From Neostapfia colusana (Eukaryota; Streptophyta; Magnoliopsida; Poales; Poaceae), in NCBI GenBank assembly GCA_030760725.1, contig JASWHV010000001.1, forward strand, positions 21,697,928 through 21,761,927: a stretch of DNA of 64,000 bases, in the 5' to 3' direction. A program made the position numbers and the translations under genes. Shown in pieces: positions 31,030 through 43,416 of the stretch (its first letter is position 1; each line of letters opens with the position of its first letter). Under the pieces are notes generated by a model, which saw nothing but the letters and a program-made list of their open reading frames with translations, was not told the origin of the DNA and did not search any database.

Positions 31030-32126
31030 TGTCGAAGTGTTCGGTCGACACTTCCCCCGGGCCTGCACTGGGCAGCCCGCGGAGGTTCTTTTTTCGGAGG
31101 GGCTAGTTCCTAGCGGAGAGATTGCGCAGATGGACGAGTTAGTGAGAGCTTGACACGGGGAGTTTTACGTGGTTCAGGCTGCCGGAGCGTAAAACCCTAC
31201 GTCCACGGCGAGCTATGGAGCTCGCTGTATTGCTTGCTGCTCAGGGCCGGGGGCCTGAGCTTGGGGGTGAGCTACAGCTTGAGAGTGTATGGCTAGCGTA
31301 TGAGTTGCAAAATGCGAACCCCTGCTATCGACGCCTACCCAAGCCTTTTATAGTCCAAGACTCGGGTGGCTTACAAGGGGAGCCGGGAGCCGACAGGTGG
31401 TCCCGGGAAGATTGTCTATTATCTACCGTATCTGTAGTTACGCCGGTCGCTGCCTCTGGTTGAAGGCTTCTGAGTCTTCATCTTGCCGCCCTGCCCATGC
31501 CGCACGCTAGTCGTAGTGGTTGATGACGGCGCAGGCGGCATGGGATGTCTTGTCGCAGCGTTTATTAGCTGGCACGTTCTGACACCGCGCGCCAGTCTGT
31601 GATGCGACTGGGCGCAACGGCACCAGACAGACGCGTGCTCCGCGTTTCCGCGTCTTGGGAAGACGCGGGCCTTGAATACCTTGTACGGGCAAGGTGTGGG
31701 GCGCCTTTACGCCCGCTGCCTACCGCTCGGGAGCAGGAGGCACCGTTCTTCTGGCCACGTGGTGGGTCCGGAGCCCTTCTCTGAGGCGGGAAGGGTCCGG
31801 CCTAAGGGGCACGTGGAGCCTCCGGACCTCTCCCCGCGGAGGGGGAGGTCCAGATTCTGTATGCCACGTGGCGGGCCCGGAGCTCTCCTCTGCGGAGAGG
31901 GAGGTCCGGCCCCGCTTGACGCGTGGCGTCTTCGGACCTCTCTCCCGCGGAGGGGGAGGTCCGGCTTCTGTATGCCACGTGGCGGGCCCGGAGCTCTCCT
32001 CTGTGGAGAGGGAGGTCCGGCCCCGCCCGACGCATGGCGCCTTCGGAGCTCTCCCTGCGGAGAAGGGCGAGTACCTTAGGCATTTTACCCTGTGCGCGGG
32101 GGTACCCCATATCTCAGGTACCGACA
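31030..32126 (-). repeat. 3' LTR of N3
   Basis: Its edges are TGTCGAAGTG and ACCGACA, 1097 bp. Confidence 0.93.
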
Positions 32127-32617
32127 GTGGCCCCCGGGCCCATCTCGGGGGAGATAGCGAGCTCGAGGTGGGACCTCCGTCTCTTCCGATCCACGCACTT
32201 TCTCTAAGTCCCGAATTGACCGCTGCCGGAGCAAGAACGGCCACGGGATCGTGAGAGCGTGCGCTGACTTGATGATTGCTTTTACTGCGGCGGTTCCCAA
32301 GGCTGCCACTTCTGCACGTTGCGGCGCTTTCTTCGGGAACCGCCGAAGTGCCTTGCCGGCTCATCTTCTCAGGAGACTGACTCCTTGACCCCACCGCTTT
32401 AGTTAAGCGGCTTGGGCCCACCCGTCATCGGCACTCGGTCTAGGAATCGAAGCTGTTGTGGATGCGGGGTATTCGAAGAGTTCCGAATCGCTTGGAACTG
32501 CACCGGGAAGCTTTTTAGAGGGGGTCTTACCCACATTGCAGCTTCCCTTCGCACTTCTCTGCGTTTCTTCTCGGACTCTTGTGCTTTTGCTCTCTTGCCT
32601 TTGAGTTCTCCCTTGCC
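32127..32617 (+). other. antisense-ORF leader in N3
   Basis: No ORF is present. It is homologous to the leaders in N1, N2 and N4. Confidence 0.55.
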
Positions 32618-34348
32618 ATGGCTTCCAACCTGCTGCCAGAGAAGAAACGCGCTCGATCTCCTCCAGCAACGGCGTCGGTGCCAAGTCGGGATTCTGGGGT
32701 GCCTGACACTCCCTCCGGTGGCGACTCGAAGAGGCCCCGGGCTGATGCGCTGGGGGAAGCCTCTGGGGCGTCCCCTGTTCCGCCAGTCCAAGTGACTGCG
32801 GAGCGGCCGTCGGAGACGGTAGCGGGCTCTGGAAATCCTACACCGGCTCGGAAGTCGGGGTTCAGAGCCCGCTGGAGTGTCGGCGCTTCCTGGCCTTCCC
32901 CGTCGTGCGGGGAACCTGTGCCGATGCGCTCGGAGCCAGGGGCAACTGCCGCGGCCCCCTGGCCAGTGCGGACTTCTCCTGTTCCGGTGTGCCCGGACTC
33001 CGCGGCGGCGTCGTCTCTTCCTGCCGAGACGGCCACCGCGGCCCCCGAGCCAGCACAGGTTGATCCTGCACTAGGCGGCCTGGCTTATTCTCCAGCACCG
33101 CCTTCCCCGGCTCGTCCCTCTCCTCAGGTCAAGGAGCCAGAAGCTGAAAAGAGCCCGGCTGGCCTGGCTGCCAGAGCCGCGGAGCCAGCTTCTCCTGATC
33201 GGCGTCTCGTCTCGGCTGCTGGTGCGTCGGCTCTTCCTGAGGACGAGGTAATGGAGGAGGTCGGGGGGTCTGCCCCAGCCTCTGTTGCTCCATTGCCTCT
33301 GGCGGACGCCTTCGCGCTTGCCGAGTCGAGCGTCCGGCAGGTCTTGGCTGCGCTAGGGTGCGAGCGGGAGGAGTATACGGTTGAACGGGACCACCTCCTC
33401 ATCTGGGGGAACCTTTTGCGGGAGAGGACCGCGAAGGTTAAGAGCGAGCTCGACTCCAGGCAGGAGTTGCTCGACTTCAGGGAAGCGCTCGTCGACCGGA
33501 TGAAGCGGGCTGTTGACCGCATGGACACCCAGTCACGGCGGATCAACAGGGAGGCCCTGGAGGCACACGCCCGGTCCGAAGAGAGCCTCTCTGCTGCTGT
33601 GGAAATACGGCAGCGGTTGGAGCACCGTAAACTCACCGTCGAGGAGCGGGAGCGTTCCGTGGCAGCTGAGGCAGAGAGAGTCGCCACGCAGCTGGCCGCG
33701 GGCGAGGATGACCTCTGAGCTCGGATGGAGGAGCTGGAGATTCTGAAGGCAGACATTGACTTGAGGGAGGAACAGGTCTCCCATGATCGCCGGGCGGTCT
33801 TGGACCGGGAGTTGACTACCGGCTTCAAGGCCGCTGAGTTGGAGCGGCTAGCAAAGACTCTCCACCTTCGGGAGAGTTCCCTGGCGGCCAAGGAGAAGGA
33901 ATTCTCCGAGAGGAACCTGGAGGCTCTGCAGGCGGCCCGCAGCGAGGTGGAGGAGCTCTCAGCCTTGCGGTCCTCCGAGGCTCTTGCGGTCTCAAGCTTC
34001 GTGGATCGAGCGGGGTCCGCCCTGATCCCTCTTGGCTTCAGTCCGGTGAGGGCCGCAACTCCCGCATTGAAGGTGGCAGAGGTGATCCCTGCGTTGGAGT
34101 CGATCGGCGCCAAGCTGGACAGACTCGACTCGGTGGTCGCCAGCGAGCTTGAGGCCGAGGGCCGCGGCTTAGCTTTAGAGGTCGCCTCGCATGTGCTGGC
34201 ATGCTTCAAGAGCCGCGACCCCACTTTTTCGCTAGAGCCAGCGAGAGAGGGCCCAGCCGCGGAGCGGGAGGAAGGTGCCAGGGCTGAAGTCAAGGATGTG
34301 GCCGCCCTTGTAGCCGCAAGGTTCTGGCGAGAGCCGGGAGGTCCTTAG
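32618..34348 (+). pseudogene. aORF of N3: coiled-coil protein with one stop
   Basis: It is collinear over 577 codons with the intact aORF of N2. It starts MASNLLPEKKRARSP and has the same Pro/Ala-rich head, coiled coil and C-terminal segment. The only break is TGA at 33716-33718, in the coiled coil, where N2 has CGA. The frame continues open to 34348 (ending WREPGGP). Confidence 0.78.
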
Positions 34349-36199
34349 GACTTGTTTCTCCCTTTTTTTATCGAGTCTGTAGTCCAGCTCATGGAGCCTT
34401 GCTTAATTTGACTCTCTTGGATACTTGTGTCTGTGATGCTTTTTCCCTCCTTCTTGGCTTTGCCTGGCTGAGTCCTTACCTCCGCAAGGTACTCAGAGGC
34501 CATTTCCAATCTCGGAGCTTCGCACAGACACCCTCCCCGGGTCCTAACCGTGTTAGGGGCCCCCGGAGGTCTCCGAACCTCGCCCTATGGGGGGCTCCAA
34601 ATCTGCCTGCCACGTGGCGGGTCCGGAGCTCCTCCTCAAGAGATGGGAGCTCCGGTCATGTTGGACATGTAGGGCTTTCGGAGCCCTCCCGCTGAGGGGG
34701 GAGGTCCGGTTCCTGCCTGCCACATGGCGATCCCGGAGCCCTCCTCAAGGAAGGAGAGAGTTCCGGACCCGCTGGACACGTGGGGCCCCCGGGCCCTGCC
34801 CCTGCTGGAGGGGCAGGTCCCGGTCCTTCCAGTCCCAGGCCGGAGTAGCTGGTAGCTCCTTTCCCCCCGCTTCATGCAGTCCCTGTTGCCGTAACCTGAA
34901 GGTCCTGCACACAGGCAGAGGAAACGTAATTCTCCTCGGGGGGTCCTCCCCTCCCGTCTCCTAGTCTTATCCGTCTTATGGTCCTGACCCGCTATACTGG
35001 GCTTGGGCAACTCTGTGCACGAGGCGCCGGAGCTCCGGCTCCCTCCGAGGTCCGGGTACGGCCGCCCGATCCCTAGTACCGGGCCATGCGCTGGGGAAGC
35101 AGAGTGCACGCGCTTTTGGTTCATGACCAGGCAAAGCGGACGTACTCCCCTGGACCTCCGGAGAGCAGGATGCGCATGCTTTGGGCTCTGGGCCGGCTAA
35201 GCTGGATACGCACCCTGGACCCCCCATGCACAACGCTAGCCTTTCTTGGAGGTGACCAACTGGCACCGCAACACCTGACTGGGGGAGGCCCGAGAGACTC
35301 ACTCGGCCATCGGCAGGTGCCTCAAGCGCAGCCGCCTTCGGTAGGATAGCAAATGCCGACTATGGATGAGCGCAGGAGAGGGGGAGCTAGATGTACGATG
35401 AACATACAGAGATAGTGCGATCATAAAAATTAATGCATAATTTAAATGAGCGCATGAGAGAGAGCTAAGTAGAACAGGTCTCGGTATTCGTGCCCATAGG
35501 TGGAATTCTGGCTGTACATGGGGGCAATGTTCCGCCTCGTCTACAAGGGAAGCAAGACTCTACGCGCTTAGGGTTGGAACCAGGCTAAACTGGACGTAGT
35601 CCTGTACCGTCCCTTGAAACTTAGCTACCCCAAGCTCTGTTCCTAAATTCTATGGGGTCTATTACAGAAGTGAATAACCCTGTTCTACCGATGCTCAGTA
35701 AGTAGGACTTACAGTGTTGCTTCATGGCAAGGATTTTTTGGGAATGGATCTCACTCTCGGTTGAAAGGCATGTGTACCTGGGGCGGCAGCTTTCATGATT
35801 CGGAAGGGACCTTCCCTGCTGGGGGAGAGCTTATGGGTCCTTCTTGGAATATAGCGTGCCGCTTCACCAGGTTGCCCTCTTGCGGGCCCCCGTCGCGTTT
35901 GGTTCTTTGGCGGTAGTGCTTAGAGCATTAGCCGAGACCGTGCGTTGTGGGGTGTTCCCTGCAAGCCGAGTCTTGTCGAAGTTGTTATCTTCACGCTGGA
36001 TCAGGTCCTGCGTGGCTTCTCTCGGGGGCCCCCGGGGAGTTCTCCCCTTCTGGCTAAGGCCTTCAAGGGGTAGGTGGACCCGGGCTCGCCTTGGATGACC
36101 TAAGGCGTCTTCCCCTTCTGGCAAGGCCTTCAAGGGGTTGACAGACCTTAGGCGGCCCCCGAGAGGTATGTTCGAGGCACGGAGGCGTGCTGTAGCTGG
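34349..36199. other. N3 spacer between antisense ORF and gag
   Basis: It contains internal G-box units (~34590-34800), the integrase-tail remnant (~35720-35870, minus), the duplicated CCTTCAAGGGG modules (~36055-36140) and an AT-rich patch (~35420-35460). No gene is seen. Confidence 0.65.
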
Positions 36200-37947
36200 C
36201 TAACGCCCTGGCCCGTCATCGTCGGAACTGGAGTCCTCACCGTCATGCACTGTCTTTATGACATGCTGAGGCTCCTGGAACCCCACCTGGTTGGCAGCGG
36301 TGACTGGGGCATCGGCCTTCTGTTTGCCATCCCTCTGAGGGTAGGGCGGTGCTTCAGCCCTCTGCTGTCTTCCATTGCGGAAGCGCTCTGCGAGCCTCTG
36401 GATCTCCCAGCACTCGGCAGCAGTATGGTTGCAGGTGCCATGCACGGGGCATAGCCCGCCTTGGCCACTGTCTGGGGCCGGTGATTGCCGCTGCCTCTTG
36501 TCGGGGCGTGGCCCCCGAGCTCCACTGGTTGTCGCAGCTGCGGCGACGGGGGCCGTGAATGGTGACTTCATCTTTCCACTCCCCCGGTTCTTGGTCTTCT
36601 TGCCACCCCCATAGGCAGCAGCACCGGACCCGGGCTGCCCTCCTGACTCGGAGGTCGGTAGTGCGTGCCAGTTCCGCCCTTCAGCCGCTCTGGCGCACTT
36701 GTCTGCCAGGCTAAAGAGCTCCGAGACGTAGCGGACCACTCTGGTCGCGAGCTTCTCAAGCATTTTCTCGTCCCGGACACCCTGTCGGAACGCCACCACC
36801 ACAGAGGCGCTTTGGATATGTGGGATGGTGTTGCGCACCTGAGAGAACCGCTGGATGAAAGAGCACAGCGACTCCCCAGGTTGTTGTTTGACGGCGTGGA
36901 GGTCGAGCTCCGTGCCGGGACGGGTGTAGGAGCTGCCGAAGTTGGCGACGAACTGCCGGCAGAGCTCACCCCAGGAGGTTATGGACCCCTGAGGTAGATT
37001 CATGAGCCAGGACCGGGCTGGGCCGGTCAAGGCGACGGGGAAGTAGTTGGCCATGACAGCCTCGTCGCCTCCTGCAGCAAGTACGGTGGTGGAGTAGATC
37101 TGGAGGAACTCCGCTGGGTTGACGCTACCGTCGTACTTCTCGGGCAAGTGCGGGCGAAACTTGCGCGGCCACCTTGCGAAGCGAAGGTGGGGTGCAAGGG
37201 CCGCACATCCTGCACCTTCTGCTGCAGGTACTGGCGCTGCGAACATGTGGTTCGCACCTGGCACCGTGTATCCTGGCATGGGCAAGGCTGCACCATAAAC
37301 CGGGGCCGCTACTTGCGGCGCATATGGTGGTGGCATATGCTGCGCAGCATATGCCTGAGGCGGGTTCGCATGGCGAAGGCCTGCCCTTCTGGTTGTGTCG
37401 AGGCCGACGACATGCTGTCGCCTGCCTCATGGTTGCGACGCCTTTCTCGACGTCACTCGAGGTACACCCGGGCGTCCTGCCCCAAGTGGCACCGTTCCAG
37501 TTCCCTTCGCAGGTCCGTCGACAGGAGCCTGGAGGAGCTGGAATCCGCCGTTAGCCCGTCAACCGTGGGTGTGCGCGTCAGCGACACAGCCGGTTGCCCT
37601 GGGCGCCGTCCTCGCCGAAACCTAGGGTTCGCGGCGGCGACGACGAGGCGGTCCACCTCGCGGACCCATTGCTGGGTCGCTGAATGGGGTGCATCCCCCG
37701 CAGTTGGGTTGCGCAACAGCGCTCTTGCTGCAGCTATCGCACCTCCATGGTGTACGCTCAGCGCTGCAGAAGACCTCACACTGGTCGGGGCCTGCATAGC
37801 CGGAGTCGGCGTTGCCGGAGTCGGCTGCTGGCTACCCGCTTGTGCCGACACACTCCGTCCTGAGTGTGTCGACATGTACTCCCCAGTGGTCACGGTCCGC
37901 CGTGAACGCGGGGGAGGAGAGTTTGCCGCTGAAGGAAGCTTGGTCAT
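36200..37947 (-). pseudogene. gag: Gag of N3, stop plus frameshift
   Basis: It starts at 37947. A TGA (37453-37455) replaces CGA at the same codon that is mutated in T2 gag. A one-base deletion near 37365 (GCGGGTTCG versus GCGGGGCTCG) shifts the frame. The distal 378 codons are open and include the capsid domain and the zinc knuckle CPVHGTCNHTAAEC. Confidence 0.85.
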
Positions 37948-38004
37948 CTTCGTCGGCGGAAACTCGTCGCGCTAGGGGAAAAGCCCCCTTCCTGGCGCGC
38001 CAAA
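37948..38004 (-). other. PBS and gag leader of N3
   Basis: The family motif TTTGGCGCGCCAGG lies next to the LTR edge. Confidence 0.7.
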
Positions 38005-39100
38005 TGTCGAAGTGTTCGGTCGACACTTCCCCCGGGCCTGCACTGGGCAGCCCGCGGAGGTTCTTTTTTCGGAGGGGCTAGTTCCTAGCGGAGAGCTTGC
38101 GCAGATGGACGAGTTAGTGAGAGCTTGACACGGGGAGTTTTACGTGGTTCAGGCCGCCGGAGCGTAAAACCCTACGTCCACGGCGAGCTATGGAGCTCGC
38201 TGTATTGCTTGCTGCTCAGGGCCGGGGGCCTGAGCTTGGGGGTGAGCTACAGCTTAAGAGTGTATGGCTAGTGTATGAGTTGCAAAATGCGAACCCCTGC
38301 TATCAACGCCTACCCGAGCCTTTTATAGTCCAATACTCGGGTGGCTTACAAGGGGAGCCGGGACCCGACAGGTGGTCCCGGGAAGATTGTCTATTATCTA
38401 CCGTATCTGTAGTTACGCCGGTCGCTGCCTCTGGTTGAAGGCTTCTGAGTCTTCATCTTGCCACCCTGCCCATGCCGCACGCTAGTCGTAGTGGTTGATG
38501 ATGGCGCAGGCGGCATGGGATGTCTTGTCGCAGCGTTTATTAGCTGGCAGGTTCTGACACCGCGCGCCAGTCTGTGATGCGACTGGGCGCAACGGCACCT
38601 GACAGACGCATGCTCCGCGTTTCGCGTCTTGGGAAGACGCGGGCCTTGAATACCTTGTACAGGCAAGGTGTGGGGCGCCTTTACGCCCACTGCCTACCGC
38701 TCGGGAGCAGGCGGCACCGTTCTTCTGGCCACGTGGCGGGTCCGGAGCCCTTCTCTGAGGCGGGAAGGGTCCGGCCTGCGGGGCACGTGGAGCCTCCGGA
38801 CCTCTCCCTGCGGAGGCGGAGGTCCAGCTTCTGTATGCCACGTGGCGGGCCCGGATCTCTCCTCTGCGGAGAGGGAGGTCCGGCCCCGCTGGACGCGTGG
38901 CGTCTTCGGACCTCTCTCCCGCGGAGGGGGAGGTCCGGCTTCTGTATGCCACGTGGCGAGCCCGGAGCTCTCCTCTGAGGAGAGGGAGGTCCGGCCCCGC
39001 CGGACGCGTGGCGCCTTCGGAGCTCTCCCTGAAGAGAAGGGCGAGTACCTTAGACATTTTACCCTGTGCGCGGGGGTACCCCATATCTCAGGTACCGACA
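38005..39100 (-). repeat. 5' LTR of N3
   Basis: It is 1096 bp, from TGTCGAAGTG to ACCGACA, followed by the duplicated target gcttc. Confidence 0.93.
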
Positions 39101-39105
39101 GCTTC

Positions 39106-40516
39106 CACTGGAGCCCCTGCGCCCGAAGGAGTTTTTGAGAGGACGTTGCTGCGGCCTACAGCCCTGCCCGCCGAGCCGGGCGAAGGGGGCTTGACCAGCA
39201 CCTCAAAGCTGGCGGTCCCGGCGGCCCTACAGCCATGGATGGCGCCAAGGATCGTAAGCATCACTGGGGACTCCGTGCAACCCAGCGCTCAAGATCCAGA
39301 AGCTCAAGTCAGACCCGATGCATGGATCACGGAGATCCGGGACTACTTGAAGGACAACATCCTCCCTGATGAACATGCAACCGCTGAACGGATTGTGCGT
39401 ATGGCTAAGAGATACGCGCTGGTAGAGGGGGATCTCTACCGGCGTGGCACCAACCACATCCTATTGCGGTGCATAACCCAGGGGGAAGGCTGTGACTTGC
39501 TCGCTGAGATCCATGGAGGCGAATGTGGAAGTCACTCTTCCTCATGCACGCTTGTCGGTAAAGCCTTCCGGCATGGCTTCTACTGGCCGACAGCACTCCA
39601 GGATGCCGTCAAGCTGGTCGAGAGCTGCAAGGCGTGCCAGTTCCATGCCAAGCAGATCCATACACCGGCTCAGGCGGTACAGATGATCCCGCCCTCGTGG
39701 CCATTTGCCGTATGGGGGCTGGACATCTTGGGACCATTTCCCAGAACCGTCGGGGGATTCCGGTACCTCTATGTCGCCATCGACAAGTTCACCAAGTGGC
39801 CGGAAGCTACACCAGTTGTCACCATCAACAAACAATCCGCAGTAAAGTTCATCACCGACAACGGGACCCAGTTCACCAGCGCAGCATTCCAAAACTACTG
39901 CGAGGACCTCGGCATTCAGGTGTACTATGCCTCTGTTGCCCACCCAAAGAGCAATGGGCATGTTGAAAGGCCCAACGCGGAGATTCTCCGGGGCCTTAAG
40001 ACTCGCACCTTCGCCAGCCTGAAGAAACATGGTGCCAATTGGGTAGATGAGCTTCCGAGCACACTATGGGCTAACCGTACATCCCAGAGCCGGGCCACCG
40101 GGGAGACACCCTTCTTCATGGTGTATGGGGCCGAAGCTGTACTTCCCCCAAAAATCACCATGAAGTCTCACCGTGTCCGGGCTTACAACGAAGCCGCGCA
40201 GGACAACCTCCGGCGTGGAGAAATTGACCTTGTCGACGAGGTCCGATTACATGCAGCACTACGTAACGTGCGGTACAGACAAGCGCTTTGGCGCTATCAC
40301 CAGAGATCTGTGCGTGCCCGGGAGCTGCAGGAACGTGACCTGGTGTTGCGGCGCATACTTTCTCGTGAAGGGGCCCACAAACTCTCCCCTAGTTGGGAAG
40401 GTCCCTTCCGAGTCGCGAAAGTATGCCGCCCCGGGTGTGTGCGCCTTTCCACCGAGGATAGGGACCTGCTCCCAAACCCTTGGAACATAGAACACCTCCG
40501 TAAGTTCTACCCCTAG
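39106..40516 (+). pseudogene. pol: integrase of T5 with a 14-residue core deletion
   Basis: This is a ~470-codon open frame (it opens inside the N3 LTR but is homologous only from 39106). It has an N-terminal zinc-binding region (YRRGTNHILLRC, ESCKACQFHAKQIHTP) and a catalytic core with first Asp in WGLDILGPFP, second Asp in ITDNGTQFTS and Glu in GHVERPNAE. The C-terminal region ends NIEHLRKFYP. Just before the second Asp, 14 residues present in T6 (KSIVCRFGVPNRII) are missing, at a shared TCATCA. All catalytic residues remain, but the deletion removes a core strand/helix and probably inactivates the enzyme. No chromodomain is seen. Confidence 0.85.
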
Positions 40517-41498
40517 AGCAAAGATAGGACAGTACTTTCTTTCCGTAATAAACTCCATAGAGTCCAGGAACAGCGCTCGGAGCAGCTAAGCCCCAGGGGA
40601 CGGTACAGGACTACGTTCAGCTTTGCCTGGTTTCGACTCCAAGCGCGTAGAGTCTTGCTTCCCCTCTTAATGGGGCGGGTCGTTGCCTCCATGTATAGCC
40701 TGCCTTCCTCCTGTGGAAAGTTATACGAAAAGAAATCTGTTCTACTTTGCTCTTTCCTCGTACTCATTTAAATTGTGTTCTAAGTTTTTTATGACTACCC
40801 TTGCGGTGCATGGCTGCCATGTGCTCAGCTCCCCCTTCTCATTGTCACCACTAGTCGGCATTCGCTGCCCTACCAGAGGCGGTTGCATCGGGGGTGCCTG
40901 CCGATAGTCGAGAGGGGTCCTGAGCCCCCGAACGCTTCGCGCACTGCTGTCCCCAAGCACCGAGCATATGGTTAGGGGCCATAAGTCGAATAAGACTATG
41001 GGATAAGGGAGGGGGAGCTCCCAAGGAGAATTACTTTTTCCCTACTTGTGTGCAGGACCTCTCGGCCTCAGATCCCTACAGGAGTGTGGTAGGAGCGCCT
41101 GACCAATGGGACGCCCCTGCCAGGAGCCACTACAGAATCATGCGAGACCAGAACTCCAAGGCAAGACCGAAGGATCCACGGCTCCAGCGAGACCGGACCT
41201 CCGCTCCTCTGAGGGGAAGGGCCCGGAGACCCCACGTGTACCGCGGCTCCGGACCTCCCTCTCCTCAGAGGAGAGCTCCGGATCCGCCATGTGGCTGGCT
41301 GATCCGGGCCTCCCCCTACTCATGAGGCGGGGCCTGAGGACCTCCGGGGCCCTTAATATAATGGGAACCCGGGGAAGGTGCCGGAGCAGAACGTCGAGAT
41401 TGGTGAAGGCCTCTGAGCGCCTTGCGGAACTAAGGGCTCGTTCAGGCAAAACCAGGAAGAAGACGGAAAACATCACAGGCACGAAGGGTCATAAGAGT
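40517..41498 (+). other. T5 3' noncoding region after integrase
   Basis: No gene is seen. It includes an AT-rich section (~40720-40800) and GC-rich units with CCACGTG (~41230), related to the internal G-box array of N elements. Confidence 0.6.
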
Positions 41499-42152
41499 TC
41501 ATGTATTCATGGCTCCATGAGCTGGGATGCAAACTCGATGAAGAAGAAAGAAACAAGCCCCAAGATTCACCTGACGAGACCAGAGTCTAGAAGTTGCAAG
41601 AACGGCCGCGTCACCAGGTTTCAGCCCTGGCGGCGCTCTCCCGCTCCATGACCCGAGCGAAGAAATCGCCTCCCTCATCACCAGCGCAAAGGCCGGTGTC
41701 ATCATGGGTGCTCCTGAGGCCCCCTCCGCAGCTTCGACGGTCTTCTTGGAGACTCTGCCGCCTGGGATCCTCCTTGGTGCATCGGCCGTTTCCTTCTCCT
41801 GAAGTTCCCTCATCACCGGCACAAAAGCCGATGTCATCAAGGGTGCTCCTGAGGCCCCCTCCGCAGCTTCAGCGGTCTTCTCGGAGACTCTGCTGCCTGG
41901 AATTCTCCTTGGTGCTTCAGCGGTTTCTTTGAAGACTCCACCATCTGAGAAGGGACGCAATGCCAGGGAGCTTTCTGCCTGCCGTCACCAAGGAAGGGCC
42001 TCGTCGGGAGGACAAACAAGAGACCCCTTGGAGGTGCCACCTCCAGAGGCAAGGCAGGCAGGCTCCCTGGGTCCCAGACTTAGTGCAGACGCCGTCGCTG
42101 GAGGAAATCGAGAGCGGTTCTCCCCCCATAAGGCGGGTTAAGAGCCATTGAA
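41499..42152 (-). pseudogene. degraded antisense ORF of T5
   Basis: On the minus strand the start region near 42152 (ATGGCTCTTAACCCG) aligns with the MASNP start of the N-element aORF but is frame-shifted at once. Bases 41499-41960 keep a 153-codon open stretch with an internal duplication: the motif KTAEAAEGASGAP recurs about 48 residues later, followed by a similar tail. The coiled coil is missing. It shows that autonomous relatives also carried an antisense gene between integrase and the 3' LTR. Confidence 0.55.
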
Positions 42153-42261
42153 GAAGACAAGACTGCAGAGACTCGAGGGAGGCGCAAGGGCTGGAAGCCT
42201 TATAAGGGGAGCGTACCCACGTGGCGGTTTCTTTTCACACCTTTCCGGGTGCAATCCCAAG

Positions 42262-43358
42262 TGTCGGTACCTGAGATATGGGGTACCCCCGCGCACAGGA
42301 AGAAATTCCTAAGGAACTCACCCTTCTCCGGAGGGAGAGCTCCGAAGGCGCCACGCGTCCAGCGGGGCCGGACCTCCCTCTCCTCAGAGGAGAGCTCCGG
42401 GCCTGCCACGTGGCATACAGAAGCCGGACCTCCCCCTCCGTGGGAGAGAGGTCCGAAGACGCCACGCATCCAGCGGGGCCGGACCTCCCTCTCCTCAGAG
42501 GAGAGCTCCGGGCCCACCGTGTGGCCGACAGAAGCCGAGCCTCCCCCTCCGCGGGGAGAGGTCCGGAGGCTCCACGTGCCCCGCAGGCAGGACCCTTCTC
42601 TCCTCAGAGAAGGGCTCCGGGCCCGCCACGTGGCCAGAAGAATGGTGCTGCCTGCCCCCGAAAGATAGGCAGCGGGCGTAAAAACGCCCCATACCTTGCC
42701 CGTACAAGGTATTCAAGGCCCGCGTCTTCCCAAGACGCGGAGACGCGGAGCACGCCTCTGTTAGGTGCCGTTGCGACCAGTCGCATCACAGACTGGCGCG
42801 CGGTGTAAGAACCAGCCAGCCAATAAACTCCGCGACAAGACATCCCATGCCGCCTGCGCCGTCATCAACCACTACGACTGGCATGCGGCATGGGCAGGGC
42901 GGCAAGATGAAGACTCAGAATCCTTCGACCAGAGACAACTACCGGCATAACTGCAGATACGGTAGATAGTAGACAATCTTCCCGGGACCACCTGTCGGGT
43001 CCCGGCACCCCTTGTAAGCCGCCCGAGTCTTGGACTATAAAAGGCTCGGGTAGGCGACGATAGCAAGGGTTCGCACTTTGCAACTCATACGCTAGCCAAA
43101 CACTCTCAAGCTGTAACTCACCCCCAAGCTCAGGACTCCGGCCCTGAGCAGCAAGCAATACAGCAAGCTCCATAGCTCGCCGTGGACGTAGGGTTTTACG
43201 CTCCGGCGGCCTGAACCACGTAAAACTTACCGTGTCATGCTCTTACGAACTCGTCCATCTGCGCAAGCTCTCCGCTAGGAACTAGCCCCACCGAAAAAAG
43301 AACCTCCGCGGGCTGCTCAGTGCAGGCCCGGGGGAAGTGTCGACAGAACACTTTGACA
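42262..43358 (+). repeat. 5' LTR of N4
   Basis: It is 1097 bp, from TGTCGGTACC to CACTTTGACA, and a PBS follows directly. Confidence 0.93.
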
Positions 43359-43416
43359 TTTGGCGCGCCAGGAAGGCGGGCTTTTCTCCTAGCGCGACAA
43401 GTTTCCGCCGACGAAG
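43359..43416 (+). other. PBS and gag leader of N4
   Basis: TTTGGCGCGCCAGGAAGG lies directly inside the LTR. Confidence 0.7.

Larger units (their letters stand above)
31030..39100 (-). mobile_element. N3: non-autonomous Gypsy element
   Basis: This complete element is in minus orientation, with LTRs at 31030-32126 (3') and 38005-39100 (5'). The target duplication gcttc lies at 31025-31029 and 39101-39105. It has the same gag plus antisense-ORF plan as N1 and N2, with both genes damaged. It splits T5 between RNase H and integrase. Confidence 0.94.
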